A stretch of 64,000 nt of DNA from Streptomyces lincolnensis (GTDB lineage Bacteria > Actinomycetota > Actinomycetes > Streptomycetales > Streptomycetaceae): assembly GCF_001685355.1 (NCBI RefSeq), contig NZ_CP016438.1:6820001-6884000 (forward strand), written 5' to 3'. Position numbers and translations under genes: made by a program. This document shows, piece after piece, positions 1 through 8,227 of this stretch. Positions within the stretch are counted from its first letter, which is position 1. Every line of letters starts with the position of its first letter. A model generated the notes under the pieces. The model did not search any database, was not told the origin of the DNA, and saw only the letters and a list, made by a program, of their open reading frames with translations.

Positions 1-269
1 ACATCGTCGCCGCGCTGCCGCAGCTCGATGCCGAGAACGTCCGCCGCACCTGCTCCCGCATGGCCGCAGACGGACAACTCACCAAGGACGGCACCGGCCG
101 CTACTACCCGGACACCACAACCCGGACCGAGGCCGTACCGGGGGTGTCCCAAGTGTCCGACTGCCCCAGTCCCCCCGCTGACCTGCACGGAAAGGTGGGA
201 CAGCCCGGATCGGGGCTGTCCCACCTGTCCGACTCCGCTGGCGAATCGGAGGCTGACCGTGGCGCGTGA
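1..269 (+). CDS. C-terminal fragment of an integrative-element replication/primase-type protein
   Basis: The frame is open from base 3 and stops with TGA at 267-269, so only the last 88 or so codons lie in the window. The segment NVRRTCSRMAADGQLTKDG looks like a winged-helix end of the DUF3631, primase-helicase or Rep proteins that precede xis and int in Streptomyces integrative elements. The tail is rich in VSQVS/LSHLS repeats, which I have seen in such proteins. Its stop overlaps the start of the next gene, which suggests translational coupling in a rep-xis-int operon. The family is inferred from context and composition. The N-terminal part is outside the window. Confidence 0.55.
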   Translation, partial: IVAALPQLDAENVRRTCSRMAADGQLTKDGTGRYYPDTTTRTEAVPGVSQVSDCPSPPADLHGKVGQPGSGLSHLSDSAGESEADRGA

Positions 270-444
270 CGAGATGCTCACGATTTCCCAGGTCATCGAG
301 GAAATCGGCGTACCGCTTTCGACCTTCTATCGGTGGCGACAGCAGAGGAAAGGACCGAAAGCAATCAAGCTCCCGAACGGCGCCGTGCGGATTCGTCGTT
401 CGGAATTGGAGCGCTGGATTGCCGCTCTGGAGGAAGCCGCGTGA
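259..444 (+). CDS. xis: Excisionase / AlpA-type helix-turn-helix protein
   Basis: This is a 61-residue protein starting at GTG 259, inside the end of the previous gene; an alternative start is ATG 274. It has the MerR/AlpA-like winged-helix pattern of small excisionases: LTISQVIEEIGVPLSTFYRW forms the first helix-turn-helix, followed by a basic wing (KLPNGAVRIRRSELERW). Excisionases bend DNA at the att sites and bias the adjacent integrase toward excision. The stop codon overlaps the GTG of the integrase gene (GTGA at 441-444), the usual compact xis-int arrangement of these elements. The position and HTH pattern are directly visible; the excision role is inferred. Confidence 0.8.
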   Translation: MARDEMLTISQVIEEIGVPLSTFYRWRQQRKGPKAIKLPNGAVRIRRSELERWIAALEEAA

Positions 445-1910
445 CCCACCGCAAGACCAGCGCACCGCAGGACGCCCGCAATGGCGGGCGCCCTGCCGAA
501 CCTGAAGAGCTCATCCTTTCCACCGACGTCCGTATCTGGGAGATCAGCAAGATTTCCAGTAAGTCGGCTCCCTATCAACTGCGTTGGGTGGTCGCAGGGA
601 AGGTTTGCCACGCCACCTTCGCCACAACAGCGCTAGCTGAAAGCCGTCGGTCGGATCTCTGGAAAGCCATGCGTAAGGGCGAGGCTTTCGACGTGAAGTC
701 GGGTCTCCCTGAGTCGGAGATACGGCAAGCGCAAGCGGCCGAAGCGGCAAAGGCTGAGGCAAAGTCCGACCCCACGTGGTGGGAGTTCACGCGCGAATTC
801 ATGAAGCGGCGTTGGCGCACTGCGGCAGCAAAGACGCGGGAAGGGTTTGCCGACAGCCTTGCCGCGGCAGCTTTGGGGATGCTCGCGGACAGGCCCGATG
901 CGCCGGAACTTCGGGCGGTCCGGAGGGCCGTGCGATGGGTTGTCGTACCGGCTCACGCGGACCAGGAGCCCCCGCCGGACCTTGAGAAGGTGTGCTCTTG
1001 GCTCGCGGAGAACTCCCTCCCCCTGTCCTCGCTGAAGCGGTCTGGCATCGCAGAGGACGTCCATTACCGGCTCGCCTACAAGCTTGATGGCAAGTTGGCA
1101 GCCAAGGACACGTACAAGCGTCGCCGTCGCTGCTTCAACGCGGCCATGGCGTACGCGATCCAGAAGCGATACCTGGACGAAAACCCGCTCGCCGGACTGG
1201 AACGTCCGGCCACTGCCGCTAGCGGCCCAATCGACCCGCGAGTCCTCATGAATGCCGTACAGGGGCGTGAGTTCCTGACGGCGGTCTCGTACGTGGGATC
1301 AGTCCACCGAAACCGGGGAAGACGCCTGGTCGCGTTCTTCGGGTGCATCCTCTACGCGGCGATGCGCCCGGCGGAAGTCGTGGCATTGCGCCTGAACGAT
1401 TGCCACCTGCCGGAGAAGGGGTGGGGCGTTCTCACCCTACGGGAAACGCGTCCGGTATCGGGAAAGACGTGGACCGACTCCGGCCAGCGTCACGACAAGC
1501 GAGGGCTGAAGATGCGGGATCCTGAGGCGGACCGGCCGGTGCCGATCCCGCCCATCCTGGTGGCGATGCTCCGGGCGCACGTGAAGGAGTTCGGGACAGC
1601 AGCGGACGGCCGGGTGTTCCAGAACGAGCGGGGCGGCCTGGTGGGCACGTCCAGCTACTGGCGTGTGTGGGAGGAGGCTCGCCCCTTGGCGTTCCCGCCC
1701 CACAAGGTGGCCTCACCTCTCGCTGGGAAGCCGTACGACGGCCGGGCGACGTGCATCACGGACTGGCTCCGCTCCGGCCTCCCCGTAGCCGAGGTGGCCC
1801 GACGCGCCGGCACGTCGCCGGAGGTCATCGACCGCCACTACGCGGGCTGTCTCGACAACAGCGAGGAGGAGGACAACAAGAAGATCGAAAAGACCATGGG
1901 CTGGGAGTAG
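441..1910 (+). CDS. int: Tyrosine recombinase (site-specific integrase) of an integrative element
   Basis: The protein is about 489 residues from GTG 441, overlapping xis by 4 bp. The N-terminal half is a SAM-like core-binding region. The C-terminal half carries the recombinase signature: the box I arginine is in [14 protein letters not shown], the second arginine is in PYDGRATCITDWL, and the nucleophile tyrosine is in VIDRHYAGCLD near the end. The usual His/Trp of the GHS motif is replaced (ARRAGTSPE), and the HxxR histidine position reads Y as in many actinobacterial integrases. It would recombine the element with the 3' end of the nearby tRNA-Arg gene. The target is inferred from position, since a second att copy lies outside the window. 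Confidence 0.92.
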   Translation: MTHRKTSAPQDARNGGRPAEPEELILSTDVRIWEISKISSKSAPYQLRWVVAGKVCHATFATTALAESRRSDLWKAMRKGEAFDVKSGLPESEIRQAQAAEAAKAEAKSDPTWWEFTREFMKRRWRTAAAKTREGFADSLAAAALGMLADRPDAPELRAVRRAVRWVVVPAHADQEPPPDLEKVCSWLAENSLPLSSLKRSGIAEDVHYRLAYKLDGKLAAKDTYKRRRRCFNAAMAYAIQKRYLDENPLAGLERPATAASGPIDPRVLMNAVQGREFLTAVSYVGSVHRNRGRRLVAFFGCILYAAMRPAEVVALRLNDCHLPEKGWGVLTLRETRPVSGKTWTDSGQRHDKRGLKMRDPEADRPVPIPPILVAMLRAHVKEFGTAADGRVFQNERGGLVGTSSYWRVWEEARPLAFPPHKVASPLAGKPYDGRATCITDWLRSGLPVAEVARRAGTSPEVIDRHYAGCLDNSEEEDNKKIEKTMGWE

Positions 1911-1950
1911 GGAACTCGTCACGTGAGTGTGCGGTCAGGCAGCCGCACAC

Positions 1951-3042
1951 TCACTGGCGATTCAGCCATTCCGTTAGGTCCTTTAGTCTGGGGAATACAT
2001 CGGTTTTCATTCCCTGTGGGAGGTGGGCGGCACGGAGGACATGAGACGCATAGCGTTCGGTCACTACGATGTCGCAGTACGGTACCGCAATGCTCAATGC
2101 ATCAATGTCGAAGATGTCGTTGGGTTCCCATGATTTTTGGCGATTGCGATGTGCCGCCTCCGTGAGGGTCGAATAGACGTCAGCGCTTGGCATGCAGTCT
2201 GCGAAAGACCTGATCGACTCTCGGCCCGTGACTACGTCAGAAAGTGTCTTGCCTCGGTCAAGGAGTGCCTGGGTGAGCATGTCGATGACTTCGAGGGACA
2301 TGTATCGGGCCTGTACCACGTCGCGCAGGCGGTTCCAATACTGGGGCTCATTATCGAGTCGTTGAGCTAGCTGCCGCTCCGATTCGGCTCGGTTTTCGGC
2401 ACTTCTCTTAGCTGCTGTCGGGTCCCATCCATTTGCCTTAAGGTTTGGCACTTCGGCGTCAGTGGGCCCTCGCAGCATGGAGCGCTCAACCTGCTCGCGT
2501 GCATTTGCCAACATCAGATCAAAAGCTGCTGGTCCATCAGGCCAGGTGGCGCGAGTCTCTGCGGTGACATCACCCGAAGCTGACCGGATGTGCAGACCAC
2601 CTCGCATTCCCATGGCATGACCGATGCCGTATCCCAACAGCTCGATATCTGTAAGGTGTGGAGAATCGGTGCCGAGTGCCTGATCGAGGGCTTCCTCAAC
2701 TTCCAGTTGCATGATGTGCGTGTGGGTGAGCAAGGTGGTGAACCCCGAGAGCTCTTCCATCACATCGGCGATATCGGCTCGCTGGCGGGGATCCTGGATC
2801 CCCGCCATTTCCATGTAGTGGGTAAGGGACAGAGGGAAGCGGTACAGCCCCGATCGGGCAGCGTCTCGCACCGCAGTGAGCGCCGGCTGGTAGGGCCCTC
2901 CGGTCCGATGTCCTGTAGCGGCCTTGGCCAGGCTGATCCAATGGTTGAGGTCTAGATAGACAAGGCGCTGTCCTGTCGGAGGTCGCACTAGGTGAACGGG
3001 CCAGGCGTACGCAGGGGTTTGCCGTCGTGCCATGGCGGCCAT
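1951..3042 (-). CDS. PIN-like domain protein, element cargo
   Basis: This is a 363-residue protein with no homologue I can name. It begins with a PIN-type first strand (LVYLDLNHW, Asp31), has a conserved-looking Glu in LTHYMEMAG, and ends with an acidic cluster DIFDIDALSIAVPYCDIVVTE (Asp309, 312, 314 and 324). That is the layout of metal-dependent PIN ribonucleases. The middle is a long helical, charged insertion. The gene converges on int across a 40-bp gap and lies between int and the att tRNA. By eye its G+C content is clearly lower than that of the chromosome. There is no obvious antitoxin partner, so it may be a solitary nuclease or defence cargo. The start is uncertain: ATG 3042 or 3033, with no clear ribosome binding site. 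Confidence 0.7.
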   Translation of the reverse strand: MAAMARRQTPAYAWPVHLVRPPTGQRLVYLDLNHWISLAKAATGHRTGGPYQPALTAVRDAARSGLYRFPLSLTHYMEMAGIQDPRQRADIADVMEELSGFTTLLTHTHIMQLEVEEALDQALGTDSPHLTDIELLGYGIGHAMGMRGGLHIRSASGDVTAETRATWPDGPAAFDLMLANAREQVERSMLRGPTDAEVPNLKANGWDPTAAKRSAENRAESERQLAQRLDNEPQYWNRLRDVVQARYMSLEVIDMLTQALLDRGKTLSDVVTGRESIRSFADCMPSADVYSTLTEAAHRNRQKSWEPNDIFDIDALSIAVPYCDIVVTERYASHVLRAAHLPQGMKTDVFPRLKDLTEWLNRQ

Positions 3043-3178
3043 TCTGGCAACCCCGGGGCCGCGTCCGCCGCCGAATATGGGCGGGCGTACCCGTGGCGCG
3101 CGATGAAGCAGACAGGCCCGCCGTCCGCTCGCGTGTGGCTCACACGCCCCTCACACACAAACCGTGAGAGACAGAGAG

Positions 3179-3215
3179 AAAGGGCGGGAGTCAGTGAGAC
3201 TGACTCCCGCCCTTT
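3179..3215 (-). terminator. Strong hairpin terminator downstream of tRNA-Arg
   Basis: The 17-bp arms (3179-3195 and 3199-3215) pair perfectly around a 3-nt loop. The minus-strand product ends with a T/C-rich tract and the plus strand ends in TTTT. It lies 54 nt past the 3' end of the tRNA and would stop both the tRNA transcript and read-through toward the cargo gene. It sits on the element side of the presumed att site. Confidence 0.8.
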
Positions 3216-3268
3216 TCGTTCGGCATCCGCCCTGGTCAGACCGTTGTTCTGGGTTGCTGACCGGCGAG

Positions 3269-3310
3269 TGCCCCCGGCAGGATTCGAACCTGCGCACACG
3301 GCTCCGGAGG
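3269..3310. other. Putative attachment site (att core within tRNA-Arg 3' half)
   Basis: Elements of this type integrate into the 3' part of a tRNA gene, and the tRNA 3' end here faces the int gene. The att core should therefore lie within about 3269-3310 (T-arm and part of the anticodon arm). The exact edges need the partner copy, which is beyond the left edge of the window. Confidence 0.45.
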
Positions 3311-3340
3311 CCGTTGCTCTATCCCCTGAGCTACGGGGGC
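3269..3340 (-). tRNA. tRNA-Arg (anticodon CCG)
   Basis: The reverse strand folds as a cloverleaf. The acceptor stem GCCCCCG pairs with CGGGGGC, with discriminator A. The D arm starts TAGCTCAGGGGATAGAGCA, the anticodon stem ACGGC/GCCGT closes the loop CTCCGGA (anticodon CCG), and the T arm contains GGTTCGAATCC. CCA is not encoded. It reads the CGG arginine codon, which is common in this genome. It is the likely insertion target of the element to its left, and it lies next to an arginyl-tRNA-synthetase-like gene. Confidence 0.96.
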
Positions 3341-3547
3341 GTGTCGGTCGCGGTGTTCGCGGCGACGGGTAGAACCCTACCAGTTCCGTCGGGGTGTTCA
3401 TGAACGGGTTTTGCGGGGTCGGAGGGTGGGTTCGGGCGGGTCGGGCAGGGGGGTTGAAGTGGGGGGTGGGGAGGTGGGGATCACCCGGCAGGGGCAGAAG
3501 TGGGGAAAACCCGGACGCGGTGGCCGGTCCCGACCTACTCTCAAGGT

Positions 3548-4042
3548 GTGCCAGGCGTGTCCGGCCGGGTGCTTGTTGTGGACGACAACAAGGTCATCCG
3601 GCAGCTGATCAGGGTCAATCTCGAACTGGAGGGGTTCGAGGTGGTGACCGCGGCCGATGGTGCCGAGTGTCTGGATGTCGTTCATCAGGTGCGGCCCGAT
3701 GTGGTGACCCTGGATGTCGTCATGCCGCGGCTGGACGGGCTCCGGACCGCCGCGCAGCTTCGGAGTGACCCTCGGACCAGTCATCTGCCGCTCGCGATCG
3801 TCAGCGCCTGTACTCAGTACGAGGTCGACACCGGCCTCGACGTGGGTGTCGACGCCTTTCTTGCCAAGCCCTTCGAGCCTGCCGAACTCGTGCGTCTGGT
3901 ACGGCAGTTGATCGAACGGCGGGGGAGCGGAGGGAGCGGGGGAGCGGTCCAGGAGGACCCGTCCGCGTTCGACGGCATCCTCGGAGCCGGAGAGACCGAG
4001 CGCGCCGAGAGTGCCGAGCGTGCCGGACGAGCCGGCGGCTGA
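3548..4042 (+). CDS. Single-domain response regulator (receiver only)
   Basis: The protein is about 164 residues from GTG 3548; GTG 3557 is also possible. The CheY-like receiver fold is complete: the acidic pair VVDDN near the N-terminus, the phospho-acceptor Asp in VTLDVVMPRLDG, Ser/Thr in IVSACT, and Lys in LAKPFEPAEL. After the receiver comes a Gly/Ser/Ala/Glu-rich tail of about 40 residues without a recognisable output domain, so it probably acts by protein-protein contact. No histidine kinase is adjacent. It is the first chromosomal gene after the tRNA. Its partner and pathway cannot be read from the sequence. Confidence 0.85.
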   Translation: MPGVSGRVLVVDDNKVIRQLIRVNLELEGFEVVTAADGAECLDVVHQVRPDVVTLDVVMPRLDGLRTAAQLRSDPRTSHLPLAIVSACTQYEVDTGLDVGVDAFLAKPFEPAELVRLVRQLIERRGSGGSGGAVQEDPSAFDGILGAGETERAESAERAGRAGG

Positions 4043-4221
4043 ACCGCCGGCGCACGCCGCACACCCCGCCCCGCTACGCGACCCACCCCCGCCCCGCCCA
4101 GGCACGCGACCCACCACCCCGCCACGCCTAACCCCGTCCACATCCCGGCTCCCGTCCAGATCCCGGACCCCCGCACAAACCGGCTCGCCTACCCACCCCC
4201 CTCCTCCCCTACGCTTGTCCC

Positions 4222-5355
4222 GTGACCCCCGTCGAGCTCTCCCGCACCGTGCTGCGCGCGGTGCGTCGTGCTGTCGACGCGGGGGAGCTGAGCGTCACCG
4301 TTCCGGAGCGGGCCGTCGTCACGGTGCCCGGGCCCGGTGGGTGTGGTGACTACGCCACCGGCATCGCCCTTCAGCTCGCGCGCCCGGCCGGGCTGCCGCC
4401 CCGAGACGTCGCCGAGATCATCCGGGCCCGCCTCCTCACCGGCCAGGCCGGCCAGACCGACGACGCCGACCAGGCCGCCCACGCCGACCACCGCATCGAA
4501 GACGTCGTCGTCACCGGCCCCGGCTTCCTCAACATCCGCCTCCGCGACACCGCCTCCGCCACCCTCGTGGAGGAGATCCAGGAGCGGGGGAAGCGGTACG
4601 GGTACGCCACCGGGTTCAGCGGCGACGTCTGGCAGCTCCAGGCCGCCCACGAGGTCCGTGCCGTCGTTGTCGCGGACGCTCTCGGCCGGATCATGCGCTC
4701 GCAGGGGGCCGCCGTCCGTGTCACCTGTACGACCCGCCCGGCGCCGGAATGGGAGACCGGCCTCGGCGTACGTCTCGACGCGTACGGCAAGCGCGTGTTC
4801 CCCGGCCCGCTGGTGGTCAACATACGACCTGCTCCGGCCCTGTCCGACCCCGTCCGACTCGGCCGTGACGCCGGCCGCTGGGCCCTGCTCCACCCCGCCT
4901 CGCACGACGGGCCCCGGATCGGCGACGATTACCTCGTCCAGCGTGAGAGCAACCCTCTCTTCCGTGTCCGTTACGCCCACGCCCGCATCCGGGCTGTCAG
5001 CCGTAATGCCGCCGACCTGGGATTCGACGCCGAACCCCAGGCCCTGACCGGGATCGAGACCAACACCGGGACCGGGACCGACACCGCGACCGAGGCCAAA
5101 AACCTCCTCACCCACCTCGCCGATCACCCCCGCGTCCTCGCCCACGCGGCCGAGGACCGCGCCCCCGACCGTCTCGCCCGGCACCTCGTCAGCGTCGCCG
5201 ATGCCGTCACGCCCCTGCTCGCCTCCGTCCTCCCGTGCGGCGAGGAGAAACCCTCGGCCGCCCACGGCGCCCGGCTCGCGCTCGCCGAAGCCGCCGGGAC
5301 GGTGCTGGCCGGCGGCCTGTCCCTGCTCGGTATCGACGCACCCGAACACCTCTAG
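4222..5355 (+). CDS. ArgRS-like protein with DALR domain, lacking catalytic motifs
   Basis: This 377-residue protein (GTG start) aligns along its length with arginyl-tRNA synthetase but is much shorter than the usual 550-600. The N-terminal Add-1-like domain is clear (GDYATGIALQLARPAGLPPR and VTGPGFLNIRL). At the catalytic-domain start, HEVRAVVVADALGRIMRSQG stands where the HIGH signature (HVGHLRS) should be, and HIGH is gone. No KMSKS-like motif is present. The C-terminus has the DALR anticodon-binding helix bundle (NPLFRVRYAHARIRAV). It cannot charge tRNA by the class I mechanism. It lies directly upstream of lysA, 13 bp away, the place argS holds in the argS-lysA operon of corynebacteria. 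A retained tRNA-binding role is an inference. Confidence 0.85.
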   Translation: MTPVELSRTVLRAVRRAVDAGELSVTVPERAVVTVPGPGGCGDYATGIALQLARPAGLPPRDVAEIIRARLLTGQAGQTDDADQAAHADHRIEDVVVTGPGFLNIRLRDTASATLVEEIQERGKRYGYATGFSGDVWQLQAAHEVRAVVVADALGRIMRSQGAAVRVTCTTRPAPEWETGLGVRLDAYGKRVFPGPLVVNIRPAPALSDPVRLGRDAGRWALLHPASHDGPRIGDDYLVQRESNPLFRVRYAHARIRAVSRNAADLGFDAEPQALTGIETNTGTGTDTATEAKNLLTHLADHPRVLAHAAEDRAPDRLARHLVSVADAVTPLLASVLPCGEEKPSAAHGARLALAEAAGTVLAGGLSLLGIDAPEHL

Positions 5356-5368
5356 AGAGCAAGCCAGA

Positions 5369-6760
5369 ATGAGCCGTTCCGCACACCCCGCCGGGCCCCG
5401 TCACGCCGATGTCGTCCCCGAGGGCCACTACTCCGCTCCGCCCGCCGACCTCAACACGCTCGACCCCAAGGTGTGGGCCCAGACCGTCACGCGCGACCAG
5501 GACGGCGTCGTCACCGTCGGCGGTATCGACGTCAAGGCCCTCGCCGAGGAACACGGGACCCCCGCCTACATCGTCGACGAGGCCGACTTCCGGGCCCGGG
5601 CGCGTGCCTGGCGCAGCGCCTTCGGGGCCGGCGCGGACGTCTTCTACGCCGGCAAGGCGTTCCTCTCCCGGGCCGTCGTGCGCTGGCTGCACGAGGAAGG
5701 GCTCAACCTCGACGTCTGCTCCGGCGGCGAGCTCGCCACCGCCCTCTCCGCCGGTATGCCCGCCGACCGGATCGCCTTCCACGGCAACAACAAGTCGACG
5801 GAGGAGATCACCAGGGCGATCGAGAACGGCGTCGGACGGATCGTCCTCGACTCCTTCCAGGAGATCGTCCGCGTCGCCCACATCGCCCAGTCCCTCGGCA
5901 GGCGGCAGCGCGTCCAGATCCGTATCACCGTCGGCGTCGAGGCCCACACCCACGAGTTCATCGCCACCGCCCACGAGGACCAGAAGTTCGGCATCCCGCT
6001 GGCCGGCGGCCAGGCGGCCGAGGCCGTACGGCGTGCGCTCCAGCTCGACGGGCTCGACGTCATCGGGATCCACTCCCACATCGGCTCGCAGATCTTCGAC
6101 ATGTCGGGCTTCGAGGTCGCCGCCCACCGTGTCGTGGGCCTGCTGAAGGACATCCGTGACGAGCACGGTGTCGAGCTGCCGGAGATCGACCTCGGTGGTG
6201 GGCTCGGGATCGCCTACACCAGCGAGGACGACCCCCGCGAGCCGCACGAGATCGCCAAGGCGCTCACCGAGATCGTCACGCGGGAGTGCGAGGCGGCCAG
6301 GCTGCGCACGCCGCGGATCTCCGTCGAGCCCGGCCGCGCGATCGTCGGCCCGACCGCCTTCACGCTCTACGAGGTCGGCACCATCAAGCCCCTCGACGGG
6401 CTCAGGACCTACGTCTCCGTCGACGGCGGCATGTCCGACAACATCAGGACCGCGCTGTACGACGCCGAGTACAGCGTCGCCCTGGTCTCCCGCACCTCCG
6501 ACGCCGCGCCCATGCTGGCCCGGGTGGTCGGCAAGCACTGCGAGAGCGGTGACATCGTGGTGAAGGACGCCTTCCTGCCGGCGGACCTGGCACCGGGCGA
6601 CCTGATCGCCGTACCGGCGACGGGCGCGTACTGCCGGTCGATGGCCAGCAACTACAACCACGTGCTGCGGCCGCCGGTGGTGTCGGTCCACGAGGGCGCG
6701 TCGCGTGTCATCGTCCGCCGCGAGACGGAGGAGGACCTCCTGCGTCTCGACGTCGGCTGA
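5369..6760 (+). CDS. lysA: Diaminopimelate decarboxylase
   Basis: The protein has 463 residues from ATG 5369. It catalyses the last step of lysine synthesis, meso-diaminopimelate to L-lysine, with PLP. The alanine-racemase-like barrel is recognisable: the PLP lysine is in VFYAGKAFLSR, the glycine-rich phosphate loop in EIDLGGGLGIAYT, the substrate-binding EPGRAIVGP follows, and the catalytic cysteine region is KHCESGDIV. GAYCRSMASNYN near the end is the typical C-terminal barrel motif. It is spaced 13 bp from the ArgRS-like gene and is followed by a hairpin, so the two may form a unit before hom. Confidence 0.97.
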   Translation: MSRSAHPAGPRHADVVPEGHYSAPPADLNTLDPKVWAQTVTRDQDGVVTVGGIDVKALAEEHGTPAYIVDEADFRARARAWRSAFGAGADVFYAGKAFLSRAVVRWLHEEGLNLDVCSGGELATALSAGMPADRIAFHGNNKSTEEITRAIENGVGRIVLDSFQEIVRVAHIAQSLGRRQRVQIRITVGVEAHTHEFIATAHEDQKFGIPLAGGQAAEAVRRALQLDGLDVIGIHSHIGSQIFDMSGFEVAAHRVVGLLKDIRDEHGVELPEIDLGGGLGIAYTSEDDPREPHEIAKALTEIVTRECEAARLRTPRISVEPGRAIVGPTAFTLYEVGTIKPLDGLRTYVSVDGGMSDNIRTALYDAEYSVALVSRTSDAAPMLARVVGKHCESGDIVVKDAFLPADLAPGDLIAVPATGAYCRSMASNYNHVLRPPVVSVHEGASRVIVRRETEEDLLRLDVG

Positions 6761-6786
6761 CGCGGCGTCGGTCGAGCCGAACCCGT

Positions 6787-6817
6787 GGGGGCGGAAGATC
6801 TTCGGTTTTCCGCCCCC
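6787..6817 (+). terminator. Hairpin after lysA
   Basis: Arms GGGGGCGGAA and TTCCGCCCCC (6787-6796 and 6808-6817) form a 10-bp stem with an 11-nt loop. There is no clear T-run, which is usual for Streptomyces terminators. It separates lysA from hom. Confidence 0.6.
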
Positions 6818-6919
6818 GTACAAATGAAATAGTCATCTCACAATCCGGACCAAGGGTAGAAAGTCCCGTCCGGTGAGTGAGACTGGTCCCACCGTGACGG
6901 TATGAGGAAACGAGGTCGG

Positions 6920-8221
6920 ATGATGCGTACGCGTCCGCTGAAGGTGGCGCTGCTGGGCTGTGGAGTGGTCGGCTCAGAGGTGGCGCGCATCATGACGACG
7001 CACGCCGATGATCTCGCCGCCCGGATCGGAGCGCCGGTGGAGCTCGCGGGTGTCGCGGTCCGCAGGCCCTCCAGGGTTCGCGAGGGCATCGACCCGAGCC
7101 TCGTCACCACGGACGCCACCGCTCTCGTCAAACGGGGTGACATCGACGTGGTCGTCGAGGTCATCGGCGGCATCGAGCCCGCCCGTACGCTGATCACCAC
7201 CGCCTTCGAGCACGGCGCCTCCGTCGTCTCCGCCAACAAGGCGCTCCTCGCCCAGGACGGCGCCGCCCTGCACGCCGCCGCCGAGGAGCACGACGCGGAC
7301 CTCTACTACGAGGCCGCCGTCGCCGGTGCCATCCCGCTGATCCGGCCGCTGCGCGAGTCCCTCGCCGGCGACAAGGTCAACCGGGTGCTCGGCATCGTCA
7401 ACGGCACCACCAACTTCATCCTCGACAAGATGGACAGCACGGGCGCGGGCTATCAGGAGGCCCTCGACGAGGCCACCGCCCTCGGGTACGCCGAGGCCGA
7501 CCCGACCGCCGATGTCGAGGCCTTCGACGCCGCCGCCAAGGCCGCCATCCTCGCCGGGATCGCCTTCCACACGCGCGTGCGCCTCGACGACGTCTACCGC
7601 GAGGGCATGACCGAGGTCACCGCCGCCGACTTCGCCACCGCGAAGGAGATGGGCTGCACCATCAAGCTGCTCGCCATCTGCGAGCGGGCCGCCGACGGCG
7701 CCTCCGTCACCGCGCGCGTGCACCCCGCGATGATCCCGCTGAGCCACCCCCTCGCCTCCGTCCGCGGCGCCTACAACGCCGTGTTCGTGGAGTCCGACGC
7801 CTCCGGGCAGCTGATGTTCTACGGCCCCGGCGCGGGCGGTGCCCCCACGGCCTCCGCCGTGCTCGGCGACCTCGTCGCCGTGTGCCGCAACCGCCTGAAC
7901 GGCGCCACCGGACCCGGCGAGTCCGCCTACGCCGCGCTGCCCGTGTCGGGCATGGGCGAGGTCGTCACGCGCTTCCACATCAGCCTCGACGTGGCCGACA
8001 AACCGGGTGTTCTCGCCCAGGTCGCCACCGTGTTCGCCGAGCACGGCGTGTCGATCGATACGGTTCGCCAGCAAGGCCGACAGGACGGAGGCGGCGAGGC
8101 CTCTCTCGTCGTCGTCACCCACCGCGCGTCCGACGCCGCCCTCAACGGCACCGTCGAGGCGTTGCGCAAGCTCGACACCGTGCGTGGTGTCGCCAGCATC
8201 ATGCGGGTTGAAGGAGAGTAA
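6920..8221 (+). CDS. hom: Homoserine dehydrogenase with ACT domain
   Basis: The protein has about 433 residues from ATG 6920; an upstream ATG at 6902 and a neighbouring ATG at 6923 are alternatives. The purine-rich GAGGAAACGAGG stretch favours 6920. It reduces aspartate semialdehyde to homoserine. The N-terminal Rossmann motif is VALLGCGVVGSEVARIM. The catalytic region includes GIVNGTTNFIL and the conserved EADPTADVEAFDAAAK. The last 85 residues form an ACT domain (HISLDVADKPGVLAQVATVF), which in this family mediates feedback inhibition by threonine. It is the first gene of hom-thrC-thrB; thrC follows after 6 bp. Confidence 0.97.
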   Translation: MMRTRPLKVALLGCGVVGSEVARIMTTHADDLAARIGAPVELAGVAVRRPSRVREGIDPSLVTTDATALVKRGDIDVVVEVIGGIEPARTLITTAFEHGASVVSANKALLAQDGAALHAAAEEHDADLYYEAAVAGAIPLIRPLRESLAGDKVNRVLGIVNGTTNFILDKMDSTGAGYQEALDEATALGYAEADPTADVEAFDAAAKAAILAGIAFHTRVRLDDVYREGMTEVTAADFATAKEMGCTIKLLAICERAADGASVTARVHPAMIPLSHPLASVRGAYNAVFVESDASGQLMFYGPGAGGAPTASAVLGDLVAVCRNRLNGATGPGESAYAALPVSGMGEVVTRFHISLDVADKPGVLAQVATVFAEHGVSIDTVRQQGRQDGGGEASLVVVTHRASDAALNGTVEALRKLDTVRGVASIMRVEGE

Positions 8222-8227
8222 CCAGCA

